Below, piece after piece: positions 7,459 to 15,114 of a stretch of 18,985 nucleotides of DNA. A program made the translations under genes and the position numbers. The stretch comes from Anaerolineae bacterium (GTDB lineage Bacteria > Chloroflexota > Anaerolineae > Anaerolineales > Villigracilaceae): positions 1 to 18,985 of the forward strand of contig JAFLCF010000079.1 of assembly GCA_017303735.1 (NCBI GenBank), in the 5' to 3' direction. The notes under the pieces were generated by a model, which was given only the letters and a program-made list of their open reading frames with translations, had not been told where the DNA came from and ran no database searches. Every line of letters starts with the position of its first letter. Position 1 is the first letter of the stretch.

Positions 7459-7761
7459 CTAAACTCCAGTGATATAGAAAAACAAATCAAATATGTTTTC
7501 AGTCGCCCAATACAAAATTATGGAAAGCACAAACAAAAGAATTGCGCTTCGTATAAAAGGTAAAAGTTGAAAAGTTTCATCAAATGTACCTCCATAATCC
7601 GTATGGGTAATATAAAACAACATCAATAACAAAACAGCTGCACTTAACAACCCATTAATAATCACCTCCTCAAGGTTAATATTTGAGGCAAGTATCACAC
7701 TCAGAATAGGAATGCCAATTGTAGTTACATAGTAAAACATTTTTCTTTTATCTTTTTTCAT
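7459..7761 (-). CDS. Small membrane protein of unknown function
   Basis: 100 residues from the ATG at 7761, which has GGAG 6 nt upstream. An ATG 24 nt further upstream (7785) lacks such a site. There are three or four hydrophobic stretches (about 9-24, 31-50, 66-98) split by a polar loop, THTDYGGTFDETFQ. Length, Lys-rich start and topology resemble the 6073-6375 protein, but no clear sequence identity was seen by eye. It lies upstream of the RHS fragment on the same strand, separated from it by the inserted repeat copy. It might be an orphan immunity-type gene of the RHS locus, but this rests on position alone. Confidence 0.6.
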   Translation of the reverse strand: MKKDKRKMFYYVTTIGIPILSVILASNINLEEVIINGLLSAAVLLLMLFYITHTDYGGTFDETFQLLPFIRSAILLFVLSIILYWATENIFDLFFYITGV

Positions 7762-7876
7762 GAAATACTCCAATTTGAAATCCATCTTTTAGTAATCAAT
7801 AATACAAATATTTCTATTTATTATAAATATCAAGGAAAGGTTTTCTGAGAATGTTCCTCGATTGTTTTTGAGATAA

Positions 7877-7908
7877 ACAAAAAAAACCGCCTTCGGGTTA
7901 GGCGGTTT
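7877..7908 (-). terminator. Terminator of the tRNA-Pro gene
   Basis: An 8-bp perfect stem, AAACCGCC (7884-7891) with GGCGGTTT (7901-7908), a 9-nt loop, and on the - strand a long T-run after the stem. It lies 12 nt beyond the 3' end of the tRNA. Confidence 0.88.
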
Positions 7909-7920
7909 ACGAACATGCTG

Positions 7921-7994
7921 TCGGGGTGGAGAGATTTGAACTCTCGACCTCACGGACCCGAACCGTGCGCTCTACCGGTCTGAGCCACACCCCG
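7921..7994 (-). tRNA. tRNA-Pro, anticodon CGG
   Basis: A full cloverleaf can be drawn on the - strand. The acceptor stem is CGGGGTG/CACCCCG, the D stem GCTC/GAGC, the anticodon stem CACGG/CCGTG with the 7-nt loop TTCGGGT (anticodon CGG, reads CCG), and the T stem GAGAG/CTCTC with loop TTCAAAT. The discriminator is A, and CCA is not encoded. It has its own promoter and terminator, so it is a single-gene unit. Confidence 0.96.
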
Positions 7995-8010
7995 AAAGAA
8001 CAGCGGGCAG

Positions 8011-8038
8011 ATTATACCATTGGGGTTTATTTTGGCAA
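8011..8038 (-). promoter_or_regulatory. Sigma-70-type promoter of tRNA-Pro
   Basis: On the - strand TTGCCA (8038-8033) and a perfect TATAAT (8016-8011) are separated by 16 bp. The expected start point is at about 8004, some 10 nt before the mature tRNA 5' end at 7994. Confidence 0.8.
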
Positions 8039-8044
8039 GGCAGA

Positions 8045-8971
8045 TTACGGATTTAAGATCACTTCAATGGTGTAGACGTAGATGAGTTTGCCAAGTTCAG
8101 GGTCGGCAACAATGCCTAATAAGGGATTCTCTTGGCGAAACGTCAACCGCGCTGGAGTGGGTTCGCTCACTTTGTAGGGCAGGATGGTCTCGAACGGCTG
8201 GGTTTCGATGCCGTTGACAGCGAGAATCCGTGAGCCAAGCGGCTTGCCTTCAATAGAAAGCAACTCCACCACGAAAGGCTGTTCATTGACGGGCCAGATG
8301 CGTCCGTTCAATGCGATCTCACCTCCGAAAAATTCCTGCTTTTCCTTGAAGCCGTCCATGGCAATGCGCTCGTAGATAATATTCCCCGGCGGGGTAACCT
8401 GGGTTGTGCCAACCGAGTACAACAAAACCGGCAGGGTGTTCAGCGCATAAATGCGGTCATGATCATCGCGGGTGCTGATGCGAATATATCCAGTTTCAGA
8501 TACAGCCCGAATCTCGAACGGGATCTCAAAGCGCTGAAAAATGCCTAGCGGATTCTCAGTCAGCTTTTGGATCTGTCGGTAAAGAACGCGTCCATCTTCA
8601 CCGAGCAATTCCACCTGAATGCGTTCGCTCTTGCCCGCGGCTACGATGGCATTCAAAATGAACGGCGAAGACAAGCTGGACATGGGACCCGGCGCAAGAA
8701 AGCGGATCTTGGCAAAGTCTGTGAAGCCCGCGGCGAGAGTGGGTGTAACAGTGGGAACTTCAGGCGAAGGCAGCGGCGGAAGCGGAGTCTCGGTTGGGAG
8801 AGGGGCTGCAGTTGGCGTGAGCGCGGCAGCAGTGGCAAAGGCAGCCTGCCCAGTGAGCGCCACCACAGTTGGAAGGTAGTCTGGCGGGAGCGGCGTGGCA
8901 GGAGCGGCTTGGGGCGAGCAGGCAGTGATAAGTCCAAGAAGGGAGGCGAGGGCGAGTTGTTTGAGTCTCAT
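8045..8971 (-). CDS. Lipoprotein with Thr/Pro linker and two beta-rich extracellular domains
   Basis: 308 residues from ATG 8971. The N-terminus MRLKQLALASLLGLITAC is a lipoprotein signal peptide with lipobox L-I-T-A-C (Cys18). A Pro/Thr/Ala linker (about 20-75) follows. Two similar beta-rich stretches come next, one starting at IRFLAPGPMSSLSSPFILNAIV and one at ERIAMDGFKEKQEFFGGEIALNGRIWP. These resemble the Ig-like spore-germination type (Gmad2-like) domains found in many exported proteins, but this is a tentative recognition. It should sit on the outer face of the membrane, and its role is unknown. An in-frame ATG at 8998 lies in the loop of the upstream gene's terminator hairpin and is unlikely to be used. 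ATG 8977 is a second option. None has a good ribosome site. Confidence 0.75.
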   Translation of the reverse strand: MRLKQLALASLLGLITACSPQAAPATPLPPDYLPTVVALTGQAAFATAAALTPTAAPLPTETPLPPLPSPEVPTVTPTLAAGFTDFAKIRFLAPGPMSSLSSPFILNAIVAAGKSERIQVELLGEDGRVLYRQIQKLTENPLGIFQRFEIPFEIRAVSETGYIRISTRDDHDRIYALNTLPVLLYSVGTTQVTPPGNIIYERIAMDGFKEKQEFFGGEIALNGRIWPVNEQPFVVELLSIEGKPLGSRILAVNGIETQPFETILPYKVSEPTPARLTFRQENPLLGIVADPELGKLIYVYTIEVILNP

Positions 8972-8977
8972 ATCCAT

Positions 8978-9014
8978 CAAATAATAAGAGACGCCCATGA
9001 GGTGGGCGTCTCTT
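8978..9014 (-). terminator. Hairpin terminator after the M32 carboxypeptidase gene
   Basis: A perfect 12-bp stem, AAGAGACGCCCA (8986-8997) with TGGGCGTCTCTT (9003-9014), and a 5-nt loop. On the - strand it is followed by TATTATTTG, a weak T-tract. It lies 14 nt after the carboxypeptidase stop, and the leaky tract may allow some read-through into the lipoprotein gene. Confidence 0.78.
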
Positions 9015-9027
9015 GAATCAAGTCAAA

Positions 9028-10524
9028 TTACAGCCCGTAAATTTCGCTGTATTTCTTCGTCAGGTAACGGACGTAGGCGGCAGAGTCGATCTTTGAGCCA
9101 GTCACCTTTTTGACAATATCTTGCGGATCATATTTGTGACCAAAGGTGTGGATGTTGGCACGCAGCCATTCACGCAACTCAGCGAATTGACCCTTGCGGA
9201 TCTGTTCTTCGAGGTCTTTGATCTCTTTGTTGATCACTTCCCACAACTGTGCCGAAACGATATTGCCGAGCGCATATGTGGAGAAATAACCAATCGAACC
9301 ATACGACCAGTGAATATCCTGCAAGACACCGAGCGCGTCGTTGGGCGGAGTGACGCCGAGGTAATCACGCATCTTGGCGTTCCAAATTTCGGGCAGGTCT
9401 TTGACGGCAATGCTGCCATCGACCATGCCGATCTCGATCTCGAGGCGCAGCATGATGTGCATGTTGTAGGTGGCTTCATCGGCATTGACGCGGATGAAAG
9501 AGGGCTCAACCTTGTTGATGGCTTTGTAGAATGCTTTGGCGCTAACGCCATCCAACTGTGAAGGGAAGGTCTTTTTCAGATCGGGGTAGAAATGCTCCCA
9601 GAAGGGAAGCGAACGTCCGACGAGATTCTCCCACATGCGCGATTGTGATTCGTGGACAGCCAATGAAGTTCCACTTTCGAGAGGGGTGCGTTCGTATGCG
9701 GGGTTCACGCCCATTTCATACAAGGCATGACCACATTCGTGCATGGCACTGAACAGTGTGGCAAGCGGCGCATTCTTTTCGTAGCGATTGGTGATGCGCA
9801 CATCGTTGACGCTGAAGGTGGTTTCAAAAGGATGCGGGGCTTTGTCCTGTCGCCCACGGCTGAAATCATAACCAAACTTGGTGATGATCTTTTCACCAAA
9901 GTCCCAAACTTTCTTTTCATTGAACGACTTGTGCAGAAAATCGTCTTTCACTTGTTTGGCTTCGCTGATGGCTTTGATCAAAGCGACCTGCTTGGGGCGC
10001 AGGTTGCCGAAGATCTCGCGCACTTCAGCAGTCTTCATGCCGGGCTCGTAATCGTCCAGCAGGGTGTCGTAGGGGTGGTCGGCGGGCGGGAAGAAGGAAA
10101 CGTACTTCTTCACCAACTCCACATTCTTTTCGAGATGCGGGCGAAAGATGGAAAAGTCCGATTTGCTGCGGGCTTCCACCCAGGCTTCGAGCGCTTTGGT
10201 GGCAACCATGGCTTGTTCCGCCACGAATTCAGAAGGCACGCGTTTGGCTTTGTCATACGTCCGCGATGCCACGCGGATCATCGCGCCATCGTCGGTCTCG
10301 GGGTCGGTGTATTCTTTTTTCAGGTCTTCGAGCAAACCGCCCACTTCATCGGAGGTGAATTTTTCCTGCGAGATCTTGCCGAGCGTGGCGAGCTGCTGCC
10401 CGCGCGCCTCACCGCCGCCGGGGGGCATGTTCACCTGTTGATCCCATCCCAGCACGCTGGAGGCACGCCCAAGATCGGATACTTCGCCGAGGATTTCTTT
10501 TAGTTTCTTTAGTTTTTCAGACAT
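9028..10524 (-). CDS. M32-family metallocarboxypeptidase (carboxypeptidase Taq type)
   Basis: 498 residues from ATG 10524, the start supported by AGGAGA 6 nt upstream (a longer frame to 10593 has no such site). Family members are about 500-residue, helical, cytoplasmic zinc or cobalt enzymes that remove C-terminal residues from peptides. The zinc motif H-E-C-G-H is at 262-266, in MHECGHALYEMG, and the second ligand motif H-E-S-Q at 291-294 (VHESQSRMWENLVGRSLPFW). Other conserved blocks are DEATYNMHIMLRLEIE, the IHWSYGSIGYFSTYALGN block near the C-terminus, and the N-terminal ASSVLGWDQQVNMPPGG. Length and motifs are those of an intact enzyme. It is probably a general peptide-recycling enzyme, with no pathway partner next to it. 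Confidence 0.95.
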   Translation of the reverse strand: MSEKLKKLKEILGEVSDLGRASSVLGWDQQVNMPPGGGEARGQQLATLGKISQEKFTSDEVGGLLEDLKKEYTDPETDDGAMIRVASRTYDKAKRVPSEFVAEQAMVATKALEAWVEARSKSDFSIFRPHLEKNVELVKKYVSFFPPADHPYDTLLDDYEPGMKTAEVREIFGNLRPKQVALIKAISEAKQVKDDFLHKSFNEKKVWDFGEKIITKFGYDFSRGRQDKAPHPFETTFSVNDVRITNRYEKNAPLATLFSAMHECGHALYEMGVNPAYERTPLESGTSLAVHESQSRMWENLVGRSLPFWEHFYPDLKKTFPSQLDGVSAKAFYKAINKVEPSFIRVNADEATYNMHIMLRLEIEIGMVDGSIAVKDLPEIWNAKMRDYLGVTPPNDALGVLQDIHWSYGSIGYFSTYALGNIVSAQLWEVINKEIKDLEEQIRKGQFAELREWLRANIHTFGHKYDPQDIVKKVTGSKIDSAAYVRYLTKKYSEIYGL

Positions 10525-10670
10525 CACAGTTCTCCTGTTCGATTTGACATGAGACGCCTCAGACTCAATTTGGACCTGGTGTTGTATCCCCAAACTTTTC
10601 CTACGCTGTGAGCGGCGTTTATTCCAGCCATGATTTTATCTTAAGAACTCAGCTTATGTAGTAGCTGGAG

Positions 10671-10708
10671 ATTGCTTCGCCGCAAAAACCAAGAGCGCGG
10701 CTCGCAAT
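10671..10708. repeat. REP-like imperfect palindrome
   Basis: ATTGCTTCGCCGC (10671-10683) is nearly complementary to GCGGCTCGCAAT (10697-10708), with a short A-rich loop. It sits in the roughly 200-bp gap between the M32 gene start and the SH3 lipoprotein stop. The remainder of that gap shows no gene. Intergenic 'attgcttcg...cgcaat' palindromes are known as dispersed repeats in several bacterial groups. Whether this one is dispersed in this genome cannot be seen here. Confidence 0.45.
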
Positions 10709-10722
10709 GACATGGGCATTTA

Positions 10723-11424
10723 CTACGGACAATTATGTTCGACGCCCAATCCGTTCACTGTAATATAAAAGGTTTCGCCTTCTTGAAGGTCTATGGTTTC
10801 GACCAGCGGTTCGCCGGGGACGAAGAGGTCGTAGATCTCGTACACACCCGGGTCAAATTGTTCTTCATTCAGGTATTTGCTGTTAGTCCACAGGCTGAAT
10901 AAATAGATCTCATTTGGACCCACGAGCATATCGTGCTCGGTGCAATTTTTGATATAGGCTGGTTCGGGCCACTCTGTAAATGTGAAGGCAGGAACTGCAG
11001 AGAGGTCACCATCGATCTGGGAGAAGGGAGTTAAGAGGGAAACCCAGCCGGTGATCTCGGTATTTGGGATGTTGATCTGCACCCATTTCGAAAGAACGTC
11101 CTGCCCGATCACGTCGGCGCTTTCGCCTTTTTTCAACAAGCCGATGCGGTTGTATACCGTTCCCGGTCCGCGGCGGATGTAGAGGTTACCGTTTATGGCA
11201 GTGACGCGCACAGCGGGAGTCGCCGTCAGTGTGGGCGGAACTTCGGTCGGTGGAACAGGCGTCGGCGTGGGAAGAGGCGTAGCAGTTTCTGTCGCGAGGA
11301 CAACAGCCGCAACCTCTTCCGTTTGAGGCGCTTCGTTGATGGTGGCTTGAGGCTGCGCGGGGGAACATCCCTGAACAAAAAGTAGAATGCCCAGCGCAGC
11401 CGATAAAACTTGAGATCGAGTCAT
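10723..11424 (-). CDS. SH3b-domain lipoprotein at the end of the MacAB-like operon
   Basis: 233 residues from ATG 11424, one nucleotide after the permease stop. Signal peptide MTRSQVLSAALGILLFVQGC has a lipobox (Cys20). A Thr/Pro linker (TATPLPTPTPVPPTEVPPT) follows, then a bacterial SH3 domain (about 75-140: N-L-Y-I-R-R-G-P-G-T-V-Y-N-R-I-G-L-L-K-K-G-E ... W-V-Q-I ... G-W-V-S). The last 90 residues are not recognised and end in Cys-Pro. SH3b domains bind cell-wall material or protein partners. The tight coupling to the permease suggests an extracellular accessory to the transporter. An open frame upstream to 11538 overlaps the permease gene and lacks a signal peptide, so it is not used here. 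Confidence 0.85.
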   Translation of the reverse strand: MTRSQVLSAALGILLFVQGCSPAQPQATINEAPQTEEVAAVVLATETATPLPTPTPVPPTEVPPTLTATPAVRVTAINGNLYIRRGPGTVYNRIGLLKKGESADVIGQDVLSKWVQINIPNTEITGWVSLLTPFSQIDGDLSAVPAFTFTEWPEPAYIKNCTEHDMLVGPNEIYLFSLWTNSKYLNEEQFDPGVYEIYDLFVPGEPLVETIDLQEGETFYITVNGLGVEHNCP

Positions 11425-11425
11425 A

Positions 11426-12682
11426 TTATTCGTGCCGCAAGGCTTCGACCGGCTCAAGATTGGCAGCACGGCTGGCGGGATAAATGCCAAAGAACAAACC
11501 GATCGCCGCAGAGAAGCTGGTCGACAAAATAATCGCATCTACACCTACGATGGGGACAAAGGTGTTCCCCGTGGCGGTGGCAATTTGCTCTACAAGGCGG
11601 GCAATCAGCCAACCGAATATCGTACCAATCACGCCACCAATGAGACTCAGCAAGGATGATTCAGTCAGGAACTGCATGAGGATATCGCGTTTGCGTGCGC
11701 CGAGGGCTTTGCGCAAGCCGATCTCTTTGGTTCGCTCGGTGACGGAGACCAGCATAATGTTCATGATGCCGATGCCGCCAACGAGGAGCGAGATGCCCGC
11801 GATGCCGCCCAAAAAGATGGTGAGCACGCCGGTGATGGATTCAAAGATGCTGAGGAAGTCTTGCTGGGTGAAGACCGTGAAATCGTCCAAGCCGATGGGC
11901 GTGCGATGGCGCTGGCGAATAATATTGGAGATCTCTTCCACGGCGAGCGGAACGGCTTCTGCTGTGACCGCCTGCACATAAATGACATCGACGACATCGC
12001 GTGAGCTGCGTTTGAGCAGGCGAGATTGAGCAGTGGTGAAGGGAATGTAAGAGCTATTATCTTCACTGCCAAAGGCGCCGCCGCCGCGTGCCACCAAAAC
12101 ACCGATGATGCGGAAGGGTTGCCCTTCAATGCGGATGGTTTCGCCCACGACACCGTCGGCATGACCAAACAAGGAGATCGCGGCTTCGGGTCCCAAGACC
12201 ACAACAGACATGCGCCCGAGGATGTGTTCCTGATTGATGAATTCACCCTCTGCCAGTTCAATATTTCGTACAGAAAAATAATCCGGCGTAACGCCTGAAA
12301 CAGATGCAGAGGTATTCTCACCTGAAAATGTCAACAAGCCGTTGCCTTCGATGGTCGGTGCGACTCGTTCAATAGATGGGGCGGCAAACTGGTCTGCAAG
12401 GGCTTCGGCATCACTTAAGGTAAGTGGGCGGATGTTATTTCCGCTTCTGCCGCTGCCAGGTCCGCCGGGGGGACCGTCTGCTGAGCCACTGAAGACAAAT
12501 AATAGATTGGTGCCGATGCTTGAAATAGAGCCGGTAATGGAAGCTTGGGCGCCATTGCCAACGGCGAGCATGGCAATGACTGCCGCAACGCCAATGACGA
12601 TGCCCAAAACGGTCAGCCCGGAACGCATCTTGTTTCCGTTCAGGCTTTCGAGGGCTTCCATAAGTGCCTGGGAAAAGTTCAT
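11426..12682 (-). CDS. MacB/FtsX-type ABC transporter permease
   Basis: 418 residues. The N-terminal helix (about 20-45, [22 protein letters not shown]) is followed by the MacB periplasmic core-like extracytoplasmic domain (about 50-280), then three C-terminal helices (about 285-310, 335-362, 382-408) forming the FtsX domain. The conserved ...[25 protein letters not shown]... segment, which contacts the ATPase, follows the second helix. This four-helix mechanotransmission type moves substrates outside the membrane and does not pump them through a channel. The start overlaps the ATPase stop as ATGA. A Gly/Pro-rich stretch ([18 protein letters not shown]) near residue 68 is a local peculiarity. 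Confidence 0.93.
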   Translation of the reverse strand: MNFSQALMEALESLNGNKMRSGLTVLGIVIGVAAVIAMLAVGNGAQASITGSISSIGTNLLFVFSGSADGPPGGPGSGRSGNNIRPLTLSDAEALADQFAAPSIERVAPTIEGNGLLTFSGENTSASVSGVTPDYFSVRNIELAEGEFINQEHILGRMSVVVLGPEAAISLFGHADGVVGETIRIEGQPFRIIGVLVARGGGAFGSEDNSSYIPFTTAQSRLLKRSSRDVVDVIYVQAVTAEAVPLAVEEISNIIRQRHRTPIGLDDFTVFTQQDFLSIFESITGVLTIFLGGIAGISLLVGGIGIMNIMLVSVTERTKEIGLRKALGARKRDILMQFLTESSLLSLIGGVIGTIFGWLIARLVEQIATATGNTFVPIVGVDAIILSTSFSAAIGLFFGIYPASRAANLEPVEALRHE

Positions 12683-13380
12683 TTCATCTCTCCCGATGGA
12701 TTTTCATCGATCGAATCCAACTCGCCGTCTTTCAAACGGATGACGCGCTGGGTTTGCTCGGCGATCTTCGGATCATGCGTTACGATGACCAGTGTTGTGC
12801 CAAGCTCTTTGTTGAGGTTGAGCAAAAGATTCATGATCTCTTTGCCAACCTTTGAGTCGAGATTTCCGGTCGGTTCGTCCGCCATGATGATGGCAGGGTC
12901 ATTGACCAGGGCACGCGCCACCGCCACACGCTGTTGCTGCCCGCCAGAAAGTTCATAGGGGCGGTGCTTCATGCGGTCACTCAAGCCAACGGCTTCAAGA
13001 GCTTTTTGGGCTTTTTCTTTGCGTCCCTGGGTTAAGCCAGCATAGCGCAGAGGAAGTTCAACATTCCCAAGTGCGGTGAGGCGTGAAAGCAGGTTGAAAC
13101 TTTGGAAGACGAAACCGATCTTGCGATTGCGAACGCTTGCCAACTGGTCATCATCCATTTGAGCAACGGATTCGCCATCTAAAATATATTCGCCCGAACT
13201 GGGGCGGTCGAGACAGCCAAGGGTGTTCATCATGGTCGATTTGCCGGAGCCGGAGGGTCCCATAATGGAAACGACCTCTCCGCGCTTCACTGTGAACGAG
13301 ACGCCGCGCAACGCTTGCACTTCGATCTCACCCATGACGTATGTCTTTTTCAGGTCGCGTGCTTCAATGACCCAGTCCAT
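12679..13380 (-). CDS. MacB/LolD-type ABC transporter ATP-binding protein
   Basis: 233 residues from ATG 13380, which has GGAGG 5 nt upstream. Walker A is GPSGSGKS (41-48), then the Q-loop F-V-F-Q-S-F-N-L-L, signature LSGGQQQR, Walker [15 protein letters not shown] and the switch His in VIVTHD. The [14 protein letters not shown] segment after the Q-loop is typical of the LolD/MacB/FtsE subgroup. It pairs with the permease with which it overlaps by 4 nt. An upstream in-frame ATG at 13458 would overlap the adaptor gene and adds no conserved sequence. Confidence 0.95.
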   Translation of the reverse strand: MDWVIEARDLKKTYVMGEIEVQALRGVSFTVKRGEVVSIMGPSGSGKSTMMNTLGCLDRPSSGEYILDGESVAQMDDDQLASVRNRKIGFVFQSFNLLSRLTALGNVELPLRYAGLTQGRKEKAQKALEAVGLSDRMKHRPYELSGGQQQRVAVARALVNDPAIIMADEPTGNLDSKVGKEIMNLLLNLNKELGTTLVIVTHDPKIAEQTQRVIRLKDGELDSIDENPSGEMK

Positions 13381-13381
13381 G

Positions 13382-14644
13382 CTAGCCTCCACCGAACGGT
13401 CCCCCATTGAATGCGGGCGGGTTGAGGATAATGAGGTCGCCTTCTTTAACATCACCACTGAGCAGAACGCTCATGGTATCGGAAGAGGCGCCCAGGGTAA
13501 TGGTGACAGGTACAGGCAAGCCATCTTGCAGGAGATAGATGACCCGTTCCCCATCCACCAAACGGACGGAACGATTCGGGATAAGCACGGTATTGGTCAC
13601 TTCTTCAACGATGACGTTCACCGCTGCGGTCATACCGGGTTTGACCTGCTCATCCGCATCAGTCAACTCAACGGTGACAGTGAAGCTGACCACGCCTTGA
13701 ATGGTATCGCCCGCCTGACCGACTTCGACCACGGTTCCGTTATAGGTTTTGCCGAGGATCGCGTCAAACGAGAGGGTGGCATTCTGCCCCACAGCGACAT
13801 TGTTGATATCGACTTCAGAAACCTGCACATCCACCAGCAGGCTGGAAAGATCATCGATGCGGAATGCGATCGTGCCGGGAGTGACCTGATCGCCAACCAC
13901 TGCACTGGATTGTGTGATGGTTCCATTGAAGGGAGTGGTGATATTTGCGAGGTCTAAGGTGGCTTCGGCTGCGGCGACACGAGCCCGGGCGGCAGCGACA
14001 GCATCCGACTCTTCGCCTTTCAACAGGCGTTCATATTCACGGCGGGCATCTTCCAGTTTGGATTCGGCAAGCGCCAGGTCGCGGTCGGCATCGGCAATGG
14101 TTTCTTCGTTGGCGTAGCCTTTATATTCTCTGACCTTGAGAACCCCGAACTGATCGTAATAAACATCTTTGATATCGATCTTGCCGTTTAATTCGATGCG
14201 CCAGTTATAGGCTTTTTTGTAATTGTCTTCGGCACGTTCAACGGCTTTTTCTGCTTCAAGCAAAGCCGTATCTGATTCGACCAGGTCTTCGAGGGCTTCG
14301 CGCGCGCTGACGAGGTCGGCTTCGGCGAGGATGATGCTCTGGCTAAGGGTGGCTTTATCGAGGCTGGCAAGCACGGCACCAGCTTCGATCGTATCGCCAA
14401 TAATGGCATTAACGGCACCGATATTTCCATTCGTTTGCCAGGTTAAGACGGCGGTCTGACGGGCGCGAACACTGCCTGTAGCGCCAACAGAAGCTGCCAG
14501 GTCGCCGCGCTCAACGGGGACGGTCTGAAATGCCACCTGCTCAGGCGGGCGAGACAGGGAAAAACCGACGATCAACAGGATGACGACAACGACGGCGATG
14601 ATGATCCAGGTCCGTCGGGTAAATCTTGAAAAAAATTGACGCAT
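13382..14644 (-). CDS. MacA/HlyD-family efflux adaptor subunit
   Basis: 420 residues. One N-terminal membrane anchor (about 12-31) is followed by the first half of a biotinyl-lipoyl-like domain (about 40-90), a coiled-coil hairpin (about 92-205, rich in Ala/Glu/Arg, ending [19 protein letters not shown]), the second half of the lipoyl domain, then beta-barrel and membrane-proximal domains. A Gly-rich end [12 protein letters not shown] closes it. GGAGG lies 9 nt before the start. The coiled-coil arm carries an inserted stretch ([22 protein letters not shown]). In Gram-negatives the adaptor joins MacB to TolC. If the host is a monoderm Chloroflexota, there is no TolC to join, so it may instead gate or guide substrate at the outer face together with the SH3 lipoprotein. 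Confidence 0.93.
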   Translation of the reverse strand: MRQFFSRFTRRTWIIIAVVVVILLIVGFSLSRPPEQVAFQTVPVERGDLAASVGATGSVRARQTAVLTWQTNGNIGAVNAIIGDTIEAGAVLASLDKATLSQSIILAEADLVSAREALEDLVESDTALLEAEKAVERAEDNYKKAYNWRIELNGKIDIKDVYYDQFGVLKVREYKGYANEETIADADRDLALAESKLEDARREYERLLKGEESDAVAAARARVAAAEATLDLANITTPFNGTITQSSAVVGDQVTPGTIAFRIDDLSSLLVDVQVSEVDINNVAVGQNATLSFDAILGKTYNGTVVEVGQAGDTIQGVVSFTVTVELTDADEQVKPGMTAAVNVIVEEVTNTVLIPNRSVRLVDGERVIYLLQDGLPVPVTITLGASSDTMSVLLSGDVKEGDLIILNPPAFNGGPFGGG

Positions 14645-14681
14645 TATGATGGTCCTCCAACAGGGTTAAGTAAGCCTGCAA

Positions 14682-14699
14682 TGATGTTTTCTTACATCA
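14682..14699. promoter_or_regulatory. Palindrome upstream of the MacA-like gene, candidate operator
   Basis: TGATGT-6 nt-ACATCA (14682-14687 and 14694-14699), a perfect 6+6 inverted repeat 38 nt upstream of the adaptor start. Its size and position fit a dimeric repressor or activator site for the macA-macB operon. No regulator gene lies nearby, and no clear -35/-10 pair was found with it. Confidence 0.3.
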
Positions 14700-14780
14700 A
14701 AGACTTACGTAGTTTAATATCTTTTGTCGCGAATTCATAAGTATCCACGGCTTGCTTTGATTTTCTTTACCCTATCTTCT

Positions 14781-14879
14781 TTAGGATTTGGGTAAAACTC
14801 GCTCAAGCAGGGTCTGTGACCCTGCGACGCGCCCTGCAAAACACGGCGGTCAGAGACCGCCTGCGAGCGAAAGTCCTAA
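14781..14879. repeat. Cloverleaf-like palindromic element (REP/MITE-like)
   Basis: Outer ends TTAGGA (14781-14786) and TCCTAA (14874-14879) are inverted. Inside them CTCGC and GCGAG pair. Two perfect hairpins then follow: GCAGGGTC-3-GACCCTGC (14807-14825) and GGCGGTC-3-GACCGCC (14845-14861). The whole folds into an outer stem with two arms. It is GC-rich within an AT-rich spacer and contains no reading frame. This looks like a non-autonomous repeat or a structured RNA element. Confidence 0.6.
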
Positions 14880-15114
14880 TCTATATATCATGGGTCACCT
14901 AAATTGGTGTGGATAAATTGTGCAGATTTGAACGAACGAATTTTAATCGAAGTATGAGCGTTTGCCCGCCTTCTCATTAGATTATTAACGCAGTTGTAAA
15001 GTTATGACGATTGTCTCTGGGATTTATGACATTTAAGCCTGTGTCTATCCAATTAGATTGGGTATCATCGTACAAGTCGTTTTATTTGTAGCAATTCCAT
15101 TTGTTGGAGGCAGA

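Larger units (their letters stand above)
14645..15114. other. 470-bp divergent intergenic region
   Basis: This spacer separates the - strand MacA-like operon from the + strand GltD-like gene. It holds the small palindrome at 14682-14699 and the cloverleaf-like element at 14781-14879. It also has short inverted repeats CACC-6-GGTG near 14895 and CCAAT-3-ATTGG near 15048. No convincing gene or consensus promoter was seen in it, though both flanking operons must start here. Confidence 0.6.

Noticed and set aside
7921..7994. tRNA-Pro as an integration site for the AT-rich patch on its 3' side
   Set aside because: No second copy of the tRNA 3' end was seen on the far side of the patch (5891-6070), and no integrase gene is present.
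9727..10503. A 258-codon open frame on the + strand opposite the M32 carboxypeptidase
   Set aside because: It is antisense to a clearly conserved enzyme with intact HECGH and HESQ motifs, has no ribosome site and reads as a mirror of the real codons.
11425..11538. Upstream extension of the SH3 lipoprotein frame to 11538
   Set aside because: It overlaps the conserved C-terminus of the permease. The lipoprotein signal peptide starts at 11424, one nucleotide after the permease stop.
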